A stretch of DNA of 64,000 nt, from positions 682,001-746,000 of the forward strand of contig NZ_NOIS01000001.1 of the NCBI RefSeq assembly GCF_004137765.1. Direction: 5' to 3'. Under the pieces are notes generated by a model. It saw only the letters and a program-made list of their open reading frames with translations, was not told where the DNA came from and did not search any database. The stretch is from Rothia uropygialis. GTDB lineage: Bacteria > Actinomycetota > Actinomycetes > Actinomycetales > Micrococcaceae. Within the stretch, counting starts at the first letter, position 1, and each line of letters opens with the position of its first letter. Below, one piece after another: positions 26,409 through 33,753 of this stretch. Position numbers and translations under genes: made by a program.

Positions 26409-27479
26409 CTAGTCCGAGTAGTCCAAACGATCGTTCTGAAGGCGCAATTTGCGTCCCTCGTCGATGAATTTCTGACGAGCTTCGACTTGTTTGTGGGCCT
26501 GGCGCGTGTCGCGAGGCGGAAGCTGCAGATAATCCTCGGCCCGGATGCCCGCCTCGAGTTCACGGGCTCTTTCGAGCTCGGAATCCAGAACCGCGCCGAA
26601 GAGCAATACGTTGTTCATAATCCATATGAACAACAGCATCACGATGACGCCGCCGATGGTTCCATACGTTGCGTTGTAACTGCCGAAATTTGAAACGTAG
26701 AAACCGAAGGCCGCACCGGCAACGGCCATCGCAATGAGGGAAAAAGCCGCTCCCGGACTCAGCCAATGGAGCTTGGGTTGTTTGACATTCGGCGTCGCGT
26801 AGTAGAGCAAAGCGATGAGCGCTACGGCCAGGATCAGCAGCACGACCCAACGCGCCCAGCTCCACACCGCGACCGCAGTGTCACCGAGTCCAATCCAATC
26901 GCCCGCAGCGTGCAGAACACTGCCGGAAAGCAGGATCACCATCATCATGACGACCACGATCAAGACCATGAAGAAAGTCACGACCAAATTGATGGGACGC
27001 AATTTCCAGATGGGACGTCCCTCGAACACACCGTAGATGCGGTTCAGAGCTCGCCCGAAGCCTCCAACGTAACCGGAGGCCGTCCAGAGGGCACCAACGA
27101 TACCGGTGATCAGGGCGATGATTCCCGCCCCCGTCGAACTGGTCAGCTGGGAGACGGGCTCCCTGATCAGGGTCATCAGCTCTTCCGGAGCGTACGGGCG
27201 CACGAAGTCCAGAATTGCTTGTGTTGTGGTTTCGCCTTCTCCGAAAACTCCGAGCAGCGAGACGACCGCCAATAAACCGGGGAACAACGACAGCACGGCA
27301 AAATAAGTCAACGAGGCCGCGAGGTCCGTACCTCCATTGCCCGTGAACGAATTGATCGTTCTCTTGAACACGTAGCCCCAGCCGGGCTTGCTGATCTGGG
27401 AAAGCTTTTTGGCCTTGCCCTGATGTGCCGCTTTCGACGTATGTTCTGACTTGTGGATTGTTTGTTCGGATAGCTCCAT
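26409..27479 (-). CDS. YihY/BrkB family membrane protein
   Basis: A 356-residue integral membrane protein of the YihY/BrkB family (formerly mis-assigned as ribonuclease BN). The hallmark is the first helix region TDLAASLTYFAVLSLFPGLLAVVSL near residue 50, followed by about five more helices including LVVTFFMVLIVVVMMMVILL and the family-typical IWIMNNVLLFGAVLDSELERARE near residue 300. N- and C-termini are hydrophilic. ATG 27479 was chosen because residues before it in the open frame are not homologous-looking; its ribosome-binding site is weak. Function is unknown, with lipid or solute export proposed for the family. Confidence 0.85.
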   Translation of the reverse strand: MELSEQTIHKSEHTSKAAHQGKAKKLSQISKPGWGYVFKRTINSFTGNGGTDLAASLTYFAVLSLFPGLLAVVSLLGVFGEGETTTQAILDFVRPYAPEELMTLIREPVSQLTSSTGAGIIALITGIVGALWTASGYVGGFGRALNRIYGVFEGRPIWKLRPINLVVTFFMVLIVVVMMMVILLSGSVLHAAGDWIGLGDTAVAVWSWARWVVLLILAVALIALLYYATPNVKQPKLHWLSPGAAFSLIAMAVAGAAFGFYVSNFGSYNATYGTIGGVIVMLLFIWIMNNVLLFGAVLDSELERARELEAGIRAEDYLQLPPRDTRQAHKQVEARQKFIDEGRKLRLQNDRLDYSD

Positions 27480-27655
27480 CAATAACGATCCCGTGGTTTC
27501 TTGGGCACGACTCAATCGCGCGGTGCAGGGTGTGGGCAACGCATGTTGCCTGCCTATAACGTACCCGAAATCAGACTGTGTCCCACGCCGCTGGGGAGAA
27601 TGTTGCCGAATTCTTGTTTCGGCGTCCGCACGGTTCGGTTCCGCTACGTGCAAAA

Positions 27656-27687
27656 GTGCCCGTTGCCTCGAATGAGGCAACGGGCAC
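27656..27687 (-). terminator. Rho-independent terminator of mqo
   Basis: A perfect 14-bp stem (27656-27669 with 27674-27687) and a 4-nt loop lie 31 nt past the mqo stop. On the minus strand the stem is followed by TTTTG, a U-run, so it serves mqo. Confidence 0.88.
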
Positions 27688-27717
27688 CGTCATGACCACA
27701 ACCCGTTCGTCAGCGCA

Positions 27718-29196
27718 TCAGTTGTTGATGCCGAGAACCTTGGCGGTATGCCCCATGATCTCGTCGGCGAGTTCGGGCTCGTCGTTGAGCTTGTGGCCAT
27801 AAGCAGGGACAAGTTCCTTGATCCGAGGGGACCACGCGTCGAATCGATCAGGGAAGCACTTCTTCACGAGGTTCAGCATGATGGGTACGGCCGTGGACGC
27901 ACCGGGGGAGGCGCCAAGGAGCGCGGCGATCGACCCGTCACCCTTCGTGATGAGCTCGGTGCCGAACTGGAGGACGCCTCCCTTCTTGGCGTCCTTGCGC
28001 ATGACCTGGACGCGCTGGCCCGCCGTGATGAGGTCCCATTCGCTGCCATCCGCGTCCGGGTAGTACTCCTGCAACGCGTCGATCTTCGCCTGATGATTCT
28101 TGGTGAGCTCGGTCAGGAGGTATTTCACGAGCCCGAGGTTGTCCAGGCCGGCCCGAGTCATCGGGTAGAGGTTGTCCGGCTTGACCGACTTGAACAGGTC
28201 CAGCAAGGAACCTTGCTTCAGGAAATTGGTCTTGAACCCGGCATACGGCCCGAACAACAAGGAACGATTTCCGTCGACCCACCGGGTGTCGAGGTGGGGT
28301 ACCGACATGGGGGGCGCGCCCACCGAGGCTTGGCCGTATACCTTCGCATTGTGCTGTGAGGCCGTTTCCTGCTTGGAATTGCGCAAGAACAGACCGGAGA
28401 CCGGGAATCCGCCGAACCCTTTGCCTTCCGGAATTCCGGACTTCTGAAGCAACGGCAAGGCGCCACCGCCGGCACCGAGAAATACGAACTTCGCGCGGAC
28501 CAACAGGTCGTCTTCGGAATTGAGTCGATTACGAACACGCAGGCTCCACGAGCCGTCCGATTCCTGACGGAGATCCTGGACCTCATGACCGAATCGGATG
28601 TCCGCGCCCTTGGATTCGAGATGTTCGGTGAATTGGCGGGCGAGGTTTCCGAAGTCGACGTCGGTTCCCTCACGTGAATAATTCGCCGCGACCGTTTCAC
28701 CAGGATCGCGTCCCTTCATGGTCAGCGGCGCCCATTCAGCAATCTTCGAAGGATCCTGCGAGAATTCCATACGCTCGAAGAGCTTTTGGGCGCTCAGGGA
28801 CTTGTACCGAGTCTTCAGATATTCGCTGTGGTCCTTACCGAATACCAGGGACATATGCGGGACGGAATTGATAAAAGAAGAATCCGTAATCTTGCCGTCT
28901 TCGACGAGCGTGGACCAGAACTGGCGGCTGGTTTGGAACTGCTCGTTGATGTTCAAAGCCTTGGAGGGATCCACGGTTCCGTCGGAGCTCATGGGAGAGT
29001 AATTGAGCTCGCAGAGGGCCGAGTGGCCGGTACCAGCGTTATTCCAAGCGTTGGAACTCTCAGCGCCGACGCGATCGAGGCGCTCGAACAAGGTAATGTC
29101 CCAATTCGGCTCGAGTTCGTTCAACAAAACGCCGAGGGTCGCGCTCATGATGCCGCCGCCCACCAGGACGACGTCGGTCGTGTGAGTCTGTGTCAC
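27718..29196 (-). CDS. mqo: Malate:quinone oxidoreductase
   Basis: Mqo oxidises malate to oxaloacetate and feeds electrons directly to menaquinone at the membrane. The 492-residue FAD protein has the N-terminal dinucleotide site [18 protein letters not shown], the family segments [21 protein letters not shown] and [31 protein letters not shown] and the C-terminal [19 protein letters not shown] 29196 is preceded by AGGAG with a 9-nt spacer. Monocistronic, with its own terminator. Confidence 0.97.
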   Translation of the reverse strand: MTQTHTTDVVLVGGGIMSATLGVLLNELEPNWDITLFERLDRVGAESSNAWNNAGTGHSALCELNYSPMSSDGTVDPSKALNINEQFQTSRQFWSTLVEDGKITDSSFINSVPHMSLVFGKDHSEYLKTRYKSLSAQKLFERMEFSQDPSKIAEWAPLTMKGRDPGETVAANYSREGTDVDFGNLARQFTEHLESKGADIRFGHEVQDLRQESDGSWSLRVRNRLNSEDDLLVRAKFVFLGAGGGALPLLQKSGIPEGKGFGGFPVSGLFLRNSKQETASQHNAKVYGQASVGAPPMSVPHLDTRWVDGNRSLLFGPYAGFKTNFLKQGSLLDLFKSVKPDNLYPMTRAGLDNLGLVKYLLTELTKNHQAKIDALQEYYPDADGSEWDLITAGQRVQVMRKDAKKGGVLQFGTELITKGDGSIAALLGASPGASTAVPIMLNLVKKCFPDRFDAWSPRIKELVPAYGHKLNDEPELADEIMGHTAKVLGINN

Positions 29197-29357
29197 TATG
29201 GATATCTCCTGTGATGGTTTCCGCGTTGATGCGCGGTTGGGTTCCCGCCGAGGATTCGCGGGGCGGGTGGCGTCCGGCCGGATGTCGCGGACGCATTCTC
29301 CCTCTCAGGTTATCTCGCGCGCTCGTACGGGTCGAACCCCGACGTCGTATCGCTGGC

Positions 29358-29382
29358 GAAATGACTCGGAGACCGTCATTTC
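29358..29382 (-). terminator. Possible terminator overlapping the end of the peptide-binding protein gene
   Basis: GAAATGAC at 29358-29365 pairs with GTCATTTC at 29375-29382 across 9 nt. The stem covers the stop codon at 29376-29378. No U-run is present. Confidence 0.35.
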
Positions 29383-30995
29383 TGATCTCGCAGTTCGATT
29401 CGCGCGAAATTTGCAACGCCCGTTGCCGTCAACGGATAGGACAGAACTCTTGAATTCAGCGCTACCGCAGAAATCGGGAACGCCAGGGGAACAGCGGGCA
29501 TGAGGTCTGCTACGGACTCGTTGATTTTCTTGTACAGATCGTTCCGATCCTCCCCATCTGACATGGACGAGGCCTTGCGGACCTGTTCGAAAAGCTCGCT
29601 GTTCGAGAAACCGAATTGTGGGTTCTCTTGCCTGAACAGGGGCGACAAGAAGTCGTCCGGGTCGCGGAAGGCACCCATGTAACCCGTCAGAGCAAAGGCG
29701 CGCTGGGGATTGGACTCGTTGATTTTGGTCAGGTAATCGTCGCTCCAGGTGATCGGCACCGGTTTGATATTGAAGCCGACCGAGGTCAGATCGCCGGCGA
29801 TCTTCGCGAAGACCGCCTCCGGACTCTGTACGTACGCCAGGGAAACATCCGTCGGATAGAAGAACTGCAACTCTTCTCCGTTGTACTCGGACTCCTCGAG
29901 AAGTTTCTTTGCGAGGCCTTGGTCCTGTCGATAGGCGGATTGCGTATCCGAGCCGCTGACCTTGAAGAGTTCCGGCACGAAATCATTCGCAACCTTCGTG
30001 CCATCGGGATAGTAGGTATTGGCGATTTCGGAACGCGTGATCGCGTGGGCTGCGGCGCGCCGGACTTTGACGTCCGACAGGGCGCTGGACTGCTGATTCA
30101 TGCTGACGTAGGCAACCGAGTACGGATCACGCTGCTGAATTTGGTAGCCACGACGCGCAAGGTTCACGAAGTCGTCGATGCCGATCTGATCGTAGGCATC
30201 GATATTGCCCATGAGAATCTCGTAATACCGCTTTTGCGTACTCGAGACTGTCACGAATTTGAGCTTGCTGATGTGGGCTGCTTCGCCCCAGTAGCCGGAG
30301 AAACGCGATAGTTCGGCCGTTTGCCCGTCCCAGTCCGACAGCTCGAACGGCCCCGTGCCGACGGGATGCGAAGCATACGAGTTGTCGTCGAATGCACTGG
30401 GCGCACCGATCCCGAATGCCGGTTGAGTCAGAGCCTTGACGATCGAGGGGTACGGGGTCGAGATACTGAGCTTGACCGTCCTCTCGCTCGGGGCGGTGCA
30501 CGAACGATAAATAGACGGGCGGGATGTCCCATCCGCTTTGGTCGACCGGAAAATGGCTTGATACGCGGTCTGATTGACCTGCTCGGTCTTCGTGTTCTCG
30601 GACCAGCGTTGAAAATTCCGGCAGACGGCATCCGCGGTCAGCTTGGTTCCGTCATGGAAAGTGACGCCCTGACGCAAGGTGAACGTATACGTCAGTCCGT
30701 CGTCGGAGACTGTCCAATCAGTTGCCAGCCCCGGTATCGGTTTGCCGGTATCCTGATCTGCTTTAACCAGAGGCTCGAGTATTTGAGCGGCGATTCGCGA
30801 GGTTTCGAGATTCGAGGTGAGAGACGGATCCAGGGTCGGGGCGGCCGCGGCGTTACCGAAAACGAATGTGGTCTCCGACGAAGCATCCGAGCCGCTCGCT
30901 CCCGGGGCATCGGGGGACTGACGCCCGCAACCTGCCAGTGCCAAGGCAGCGACTCCCAGCGAACCGGTCAGGAACCTGCGGCGGGTCGTTGCCAC
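29376..30995 (-). CDS. ABC transporter substrate-binding lipoprotein (peptide/nickel family, SBP_bac_5)
   Basis: A 539-residue extracellular binding protein. The N-terminus TTRRRFLTGSLGVAALALAGC combines a twin-arginine signal with a lipobox (LAGC), so it should be Tat-exported and lipid-anchored. The mature part has the family hallmarks TLDPSL, IAAQILEPLVKAD, WTVSDDGLTYTFTLRQGVTF and FHDGTKLTADAV. GTG 30995 follows GAGGAG by 7 nt. No permease or ATPase gene of an oligopeptide system is nearby, so its partners are encoded elsewhere or it works as an orphan receptor. Confidence 0.92.
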   Translation of the reverse strand: MATTRRRFLTGSLGVAALALAGCGRQSPDAPGASGSDASSETTFVFGNAAAAPTLDPSLTSNLETSRIAAQILEPLVKADQDTGKPIPGLATDWTVSDDGLTYTFTLRQGVTFHDGTKLTADAVCRNFQRWSENTKTEQVNQTAYQAIFRSTKADGTSRPSIYRSCTAPSERTVKLSISTPYPSIVKALTQPAFGIGAPSAFDDNSYASHPVGTGPFELSDWDGQTAELSRFSGYWGEAAHISKLKFVTVSSTQKRYYEILMGNIDAYDQIGIDDFVNLARRGYQIQQRDPYSVAYVSMNQQSSALSDVKVRRAAAHAITRSEIANTYYPDGTKVANDFVPELFKVSGSDTQSAYRQDQGLAKKLLEESEYNGEELQFFYPTDVSLAYVQSPEAVFAKIAGDLTSVGFNIKPVPITWSDDYLTKINESNPQRAFALTGYMGAFRDPDDFLSPLFRQENPQFGFSNSELFEQVRKASSMSDGEDRNDLYKKINESVADLMPAVPLAFPISAVALNSRVLSYPLTATGVANFARIELRDQK

Positions 30996-31109
30996 GTGTC
31001 AACTCCTCGATGGGCTGCCGTCTTGGGTCACATCCCACGACGGTGCGAAACTCTTTCAGGGGCTCCGGCCCGATACTCGTTCATGGAACACGTCAAAGGC
31101 CCGGAGAAA

Positions 31110-31195
31110 TGGTGCGCGAGGCGGGACTTGAACCCGCACGCCTACACGGCACAGGAACCTAAATCCTGCGTGTCTGCCAATTCCACCACTCGCGC
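31110..31195 (-). tRNA. tRNA-Leu (anticodon UAG)
   Basis: The minus strand folds into a class II tRNA: acceptor GCGCGAG/CTCGCGC, D-arm TGGTGGAATTGGCAGACACG, anticodon stem CAGGA/TCCTG with loop TTTAGGT (anticodon TAG), a long variable arm and T-arm GGGTTCAAGTCCC. The CCA end is encoded (31110-31112). It reads CUA codons. Confidence 0.95.
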
Positions 31196-31196
31196 A

Positions 31197-31220
31197 TGCC
31201 AGTCACTTCGGCGACTGGCA
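31197..31220 (-). terminator. Hairpin between bcp and tRNA-Leu
   Basis: TGCCAGTC (31197-31204) pairs with GACTGGCA (31213-31220). It lies directly upstream of tRNA-Leu and downstream of bcp on the same strand. It has no U-run, so it may be a terminator of bcp or a processing element. Confidence 0.4.
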
Positions 31221-31315
31221 CAGTCTACATCAGTGCGCAGGCGATCCCGGCGGCGTGTTGCCGCACCCTGACCGACACGCGTGCGACGAAGATGAAGCAT
31301 GAACCGGCAGCGATT

Positions 31316-31795
31316 CTAAGCGTCGATCCCCAGGTCCCGGCGGAGTTTGGCGACGTGACCCTTGGCGCGGACATTATACTGAGCGGTTTCTACTGTGCCG
31401 GATTCGTCCACCACGATGGTCGATCGAATCAGGCCGACGGAAACTTTGCCGTAGTTCTTCTTTTCGCCCCATGCCCCGTACGCTTCCGCGACGTCGTGAT
31501 TCGGGTCCGAGAGGAGCGGAAAAGTCAGGGACTGGTCGCCGGCGAATTTCTGCAAGGCCTCAGGTTTGTCTGGCGATATGCCGATCACCTGGTACCCATG
31601 GGACTCGAGGGAAGCCAGATTGTCCCGGAAGTCGCACGCTTGTGTCGTGCACCCCGGTGTCGACGCCTTGGGATAGAAGTAGACGACCACCTTCGAGCCC
31701 GAAAAATCCTTGAGGGAGATTTCCTTCCCCTCGGCATCCTTCAACGTGAAGGCAGGTGCGGCGTCACCGGTGGAAAGTCGCATGGCGTCTGTCAT
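31316..31795 (-). CDS. bcp: Thioredoxin-dependent peroxiredoxin (Bcp/PrxQ)
   Basis: The enzyme reduces hydroperoxides with thioredoxin. The 159-residue protein has the PrxQ active site YFYPKASTPGCTTQACDF: the peroxidatic Cys in TPGCT and the resolving Cys five residues later. GISPDKPEALQKFA and LPLLSDPNHDVAEAYG-type segments follow. GGGAG lies 7 nt before ATG 31795. It is divergent from the MarR gene with a 154-nt shared promoter region, which makes peroxide-linked regulation by that MarR protein possible but unproved. Confidence 0.93.
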   Translation of the reverse strand: MTDAMRLSTGDAAPAFTLKDAEGKEISLKDFSGSKVVVYFYPKASTPGCTTQACDFRDNLASLESHGYQVIGISPDKPEALQKFAGDQSLTFPLLSDPNHDVAEAYGAWGEKKNYGKVSVGLIRSTIVVDESGTVETAQYNVRAKGHVAKLRRDLGIDA

Positions 31796-31936
31796 ATGAG
31801 AACTCCCAATCATCGCGGGGGCGGCGCCCGAGAAAAATGGGTCACCGACCGTTGTACAGCTGAATACATATCCTGTCCGGCCATTGTACGGGCGTAATAT
31901 CGCTACGCCCTTCCGCCCCGTCCAGATTGGGGTGCT

Positions 31937-31942
31937 TATAAT
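31937..31942 (+). promoter_or_regulatory. Consensus -10 box of the MarR gene
   Basis: TATAAT, a perfect consensus, lies 7 nt before ATG 31950, again giving a leaderless start. Two TTGTAC hexamers about 30 bp apart (around 31853 and 31885) in the divergent region may be part of an operator. Confidence 0.5.
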
Positions 31943-31949
31943 TTCAGCC

Positions 31950-32492
31950 ATGCCTCATCTCCAGGAATGGTCGATCAGTCGATTGATGTCCACCGCAGCA
32001 AGGATGCTCGAGCACAATTGGAATCGACAGTTGCAGTCCCTAGGCCTGACCCATGCCGGTGTCATGGCCCTGGACGTGATCAGTCGGGAAGGCAGCCTGA
32101 CCCAGGCCCAGGTAGCCCACAAGGTCGGCGTGCAGGCACAAACCATGGGCAAAACGCTGACGCGCCTCGAAGCATACGGTCACATTGCGAGGCAGCGAAG
32201 CGACTTGGACCGTCGAAGCTACCTGATGGTGATCACGGAAAAGGGAAGACGGGCCTTGCACGAAGCCACGGAGATCGAAGAAGCGCTTGCGGGTACCGGC
32301 GTTCTCGAGCACGGCGAGCTGCGAGAGGCACTCGAACAAGTCATCATGGATCTCTCGGATACCGACACGATGCCGCTCAAGATCGTAAAGGAAACCATTG
32401 ACAGCCTTCCGGAGGAGGCTCGTTGGGTTGCTGAAGGCGTGGCCTCTCAGCGTCCCACGACGGACCCTTCCGTCGAGCCGACCGCGGACTAG
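31950..32492 (+). CDS. MarR-family transcriptional regulator
   Basis: The 180-residue protein has the winged-helix pattern of MarR: GLTHAGVMALDVISREGSLT, the recognition region QAQVAHKVGVQAQTMGKTLT near residue 58, and the wing GHIARQRSDLDRRSYLMVIT followed by EKGRRALHEA. The C-terminal 40 residues are extra. It likely binds as a dimer in the region between itself and bcp. The ligand is unknown. Confidence 0.9.
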   Translation: MPHLQEWSISRLMSTAARMLEHNWNRQLQSLGLTHAGVMALDVISREGSLTQAQVAHKVGVQAQTMGKTLTRLEAYGHIARQRSDLDRRSYLMVITEKGRRALHEATEIEEALAGTGVLEHGELREALEQVIMDLSDTDTMPLKIVKETIDSLPEEARWVAEGVASQRPTTDPSVEPTAD

Positions 32493-32564
32493 CCGTTCGG
32501 ACCAACGGTCTCGGGGACTCATCTTTCCACCTGCGGAAAGATCCCGGACAGCACTGGACAGCAA

Positions 32565-32594
32565 AAGACCCGGCCCTCGAAAGGGCCGGGTCTT
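32565..32594. terminator. Bidirectional terminator between the MarR gene and the tRNA-Lys pair
   Basis: A perfect 13-bp stem (AAGACCCGGCCCT with its complement) and a CGAA tetraloop lie between converging units. On the minus strand it is followed by TTTTGC, so it can end the tRNA-Lys transcript; on the plus strand it follows the MarR gene. Confidence 0.8.
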
Positions 32595-32600
32595 GATCTG

Positions 32601-32673
32601 TGCGCCCCCCGGGACTTGAACCCGGAACCCATTGATTAAGAGTCAATTGCTCTGCCAATTGAGCTAGAGGCGC
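32601..32673 (-). tRNA. tRNA-Lys (anticodon CUU), copy 2
   Basis: Acceptor GCGCCTC/GGGGCGC, anticodon stem ATTGA/TCAAT with loop CTCTTAA (anticodon CTT), T-arm CCGGGTTCAAGTCCCGG. CCA is not encoded. Identical in sequence to the copy 32 bp upstream. Confidence 0.95.
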
Positions 32674-32705
32674 TTACCGCTGATGGGTGAGAAGCAAAGC
32701 TTCCG

Positions 32706-32778
32706 TGCGCCCCCCGGGACTTGAACCCGGAACCCATTGATTAAGAGTCAATTGCTCTGCCAATTGAGCTAGAGGCGC
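32706..32778 (-). tRNA. tRNA-Lys (anticodon CUU), copy 1
   Basis: Same 73-nt sequence and fold as the neighbouring copy. It is the promoter-proximal member of the tandem pair, 53 nt downstream of the -10 box. CCA is not encoded. Confidence 0.95.
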
Positions 32779-32830
32779 ATACCATTCCGCGTGGGGACTC
32801 CAGGCCCCAGCGCGTCGGCAACGAAAAGAA

Positions 32831-32859
32831 ACTATACGCAGGGCCATCACCCCGTGCAA
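32831..32859 (-). promoter_or_regulatory. Promoter of the tandem tRNA-Lys genes
   Basis: On the minus strand TTGCAC (32854-32859) and TATAGT (32831-32836) are separated by 17 bp, a strong sigma-70-type promoter. The start would be near 32824. Confidence 0.75.
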
Positions 32860-32890
32860 GTTGAAACCCACCACTGTGACGCAGGAGACC

Positions 32891-33343
32891 TCAGACCGAG
32901 ACGAGGTCCTGAATGTAGGACAAGAAGTCATCGGCATCGGCTTCCTGTTCGAGGACTTCCGCGCCGTACGCGGTTTCGATCTCCACGAGAGGGAGCACAT
33001 TCAGGTCGAAGGAAGACCCGGAGGTCGTCTCGAGGGCGAGTTCCCCATGAGTCGTGCTTGTGGCATCCACGAGGTTCGTATTGTCGATGGCGATCGGAAG
33101 GCCCAAAGAAGCCAAAACCTGGGGGTCGAAGGGCGCCACGATCACCTCGGAGGGATAACGGCGATAACCGAGGATGAAATGTTGTTGCGGAGTGACTTGG
33201 TGGTCAACGGCGGAAGGCTCATTGTATGTAGCGCGGCCGGTCGCGTAGACCAAGTTGTATGCGCCGTAATTCATGACCTGACTGTCGAAGACGGTGTGCA
33301 ACCGTTCCGCCAGGTTCAGGGGGGACTCCGTTTCGGGGGACAT
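32891..33343 (-). CDS. Conserved-looking protein of unknown function
   Basis: I do not recognise this 150-residue protein. It is acidic and soluble, with no signal peptide or membrane segment. The sequence starts with an amphipathic helix (LNLAERLHTVFDSQVMNYG), then alternating beta-like stretches (YNLVYATGR, HFILGYRRYPSEVIVAPFDP, LPIAIDNTNL) and an acidic end (EVLEQEADADDFLSYIQDLV). Codon use resembles its neighbours, so it is likely a real gene. ATG 33343 is 6 nt downstream of TAGACT (minus strand 33350-33355), consistent with a leaderless start. It is divergent from the ilvB leader and could share its upstream region. Confidence 0.75.
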   Translation of the reverse strand: MSPETESPLNLAERLHTVFDSQVMNYGAYNLVYATGRATYNEPSAVDHQVTPQQHFILGYRRYPSEVIVAPFDPQVLASLGLPIAIDNTNLVDATSTTHGELALETTSGSSFDLNVLPLVEIETAYGAEVLEQEADADDFLSYIQDLVSV

Positions 33344-33480
33344 GCCTAAAGTCTATCCAGGCCCGGCCCGTTACCGAATGGTATGACGCACATCATCTCA
33401 CTCCTGACATGCGATGCCTCTCCCGTCGAGAACGGGTGCGAACGGAATCTGTGGTGTGGATTTCACATTCTGAAACGTTT

Positions 33481-33510
33481 TTGACCCTTTCACGCCCCGA
33501 CCCGGATTAT
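33481..33510 (+). promoter_or_regulatory. Promoter of the ilvBN attenuator transcript
   Basis: TTGACC (33481-33486) and GATTAT (33505-33510) are 18 bp apart. The -10 box ends 6 nt before the leader-peptide ATG at 33517, so the leader mRNA should begin at its start codon. Confidence 0.6.
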
Positions 33511-33516
33511 GAGTTC

Positions 33517-33597
33517 ATGGCACATCACGAGTCTCTCGTTCTTACCGGTGTACGCGTCTCGCTTATTATTGCGGGTCGCGCGGCAAACCTGGCCTAG
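33517..33597 (+). CDS. ilv leader peptide (attenuation)
   Basis: A 26-codon frame whose middle reads LVLTGVRVSLII: 8 of these 12 residues are Leu, Val or Ile, the products of the downstream pathway. Leu-Ile-Ile codons are at 33562-33570. It has no ribosome-binding site but its ATG is at the predicted transcript start. Slow translation when charged Leu, Val or Ile tRNAs are scarce would leave the antiterminator arm at 33573-33583 free; complete translation to the stop at 33595 would cover it. Too short for ordinary gene finders. A frame offset by one (from ATG 33509) also exists but is not rich in these residues. Confidence 0.75.
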   Translation: MAHHESLVLTGVRVSLIIAGRAANLA

Positions 33598-33656
33598 AAC
33601 GAGAAAACCTCGTACCGCGCAGACCCCTCACCGACATCTAGGTCGAGGGGTTTTTT
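33573..33656 (+). promoter_or_regulatory. ilvB attenuator: antiterminator and terminator
   Basis: Two exclusive folds are visible. Antiterminator: GGGTCGCGCGG (33573-33583) pairs with CCGCGC and GACCC (33615-33626, one bulged A), an 11-bp stem. Terminator: CCCCTCACC (33624-33632) pairs with GGT plus GAGGGG (33641-33650, one bulged C) and is followed by six T (33651-33656). The arms overlap at 33624-33626. A small hairpin ACGAG/CTCGT (33599-33613) lies between them. Confidence 0.78.
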
Positions 33657-33753
33657 CGTGTCAGGTCGAATCCCACCGGAAACGAACGAGCACCAGGCGG
33701 AACCACAGACACCGCCGCAACGCAGCACACAGCAGAAGCAGAAGGACGATCAC

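Noticed and set aside
27480-27680. 67-codon N-terminal extension of the BrkB-family protein
   Set aside because: It overlaps the mqo terminator stem and looks non-coding.
33517-33656. T-box riboswitch upstream of ilvB
   Set aside because: No T-box consensus or specifier-loop layout is visible, whereas a leader peptide and antiterminator/terminator pair explain the region.
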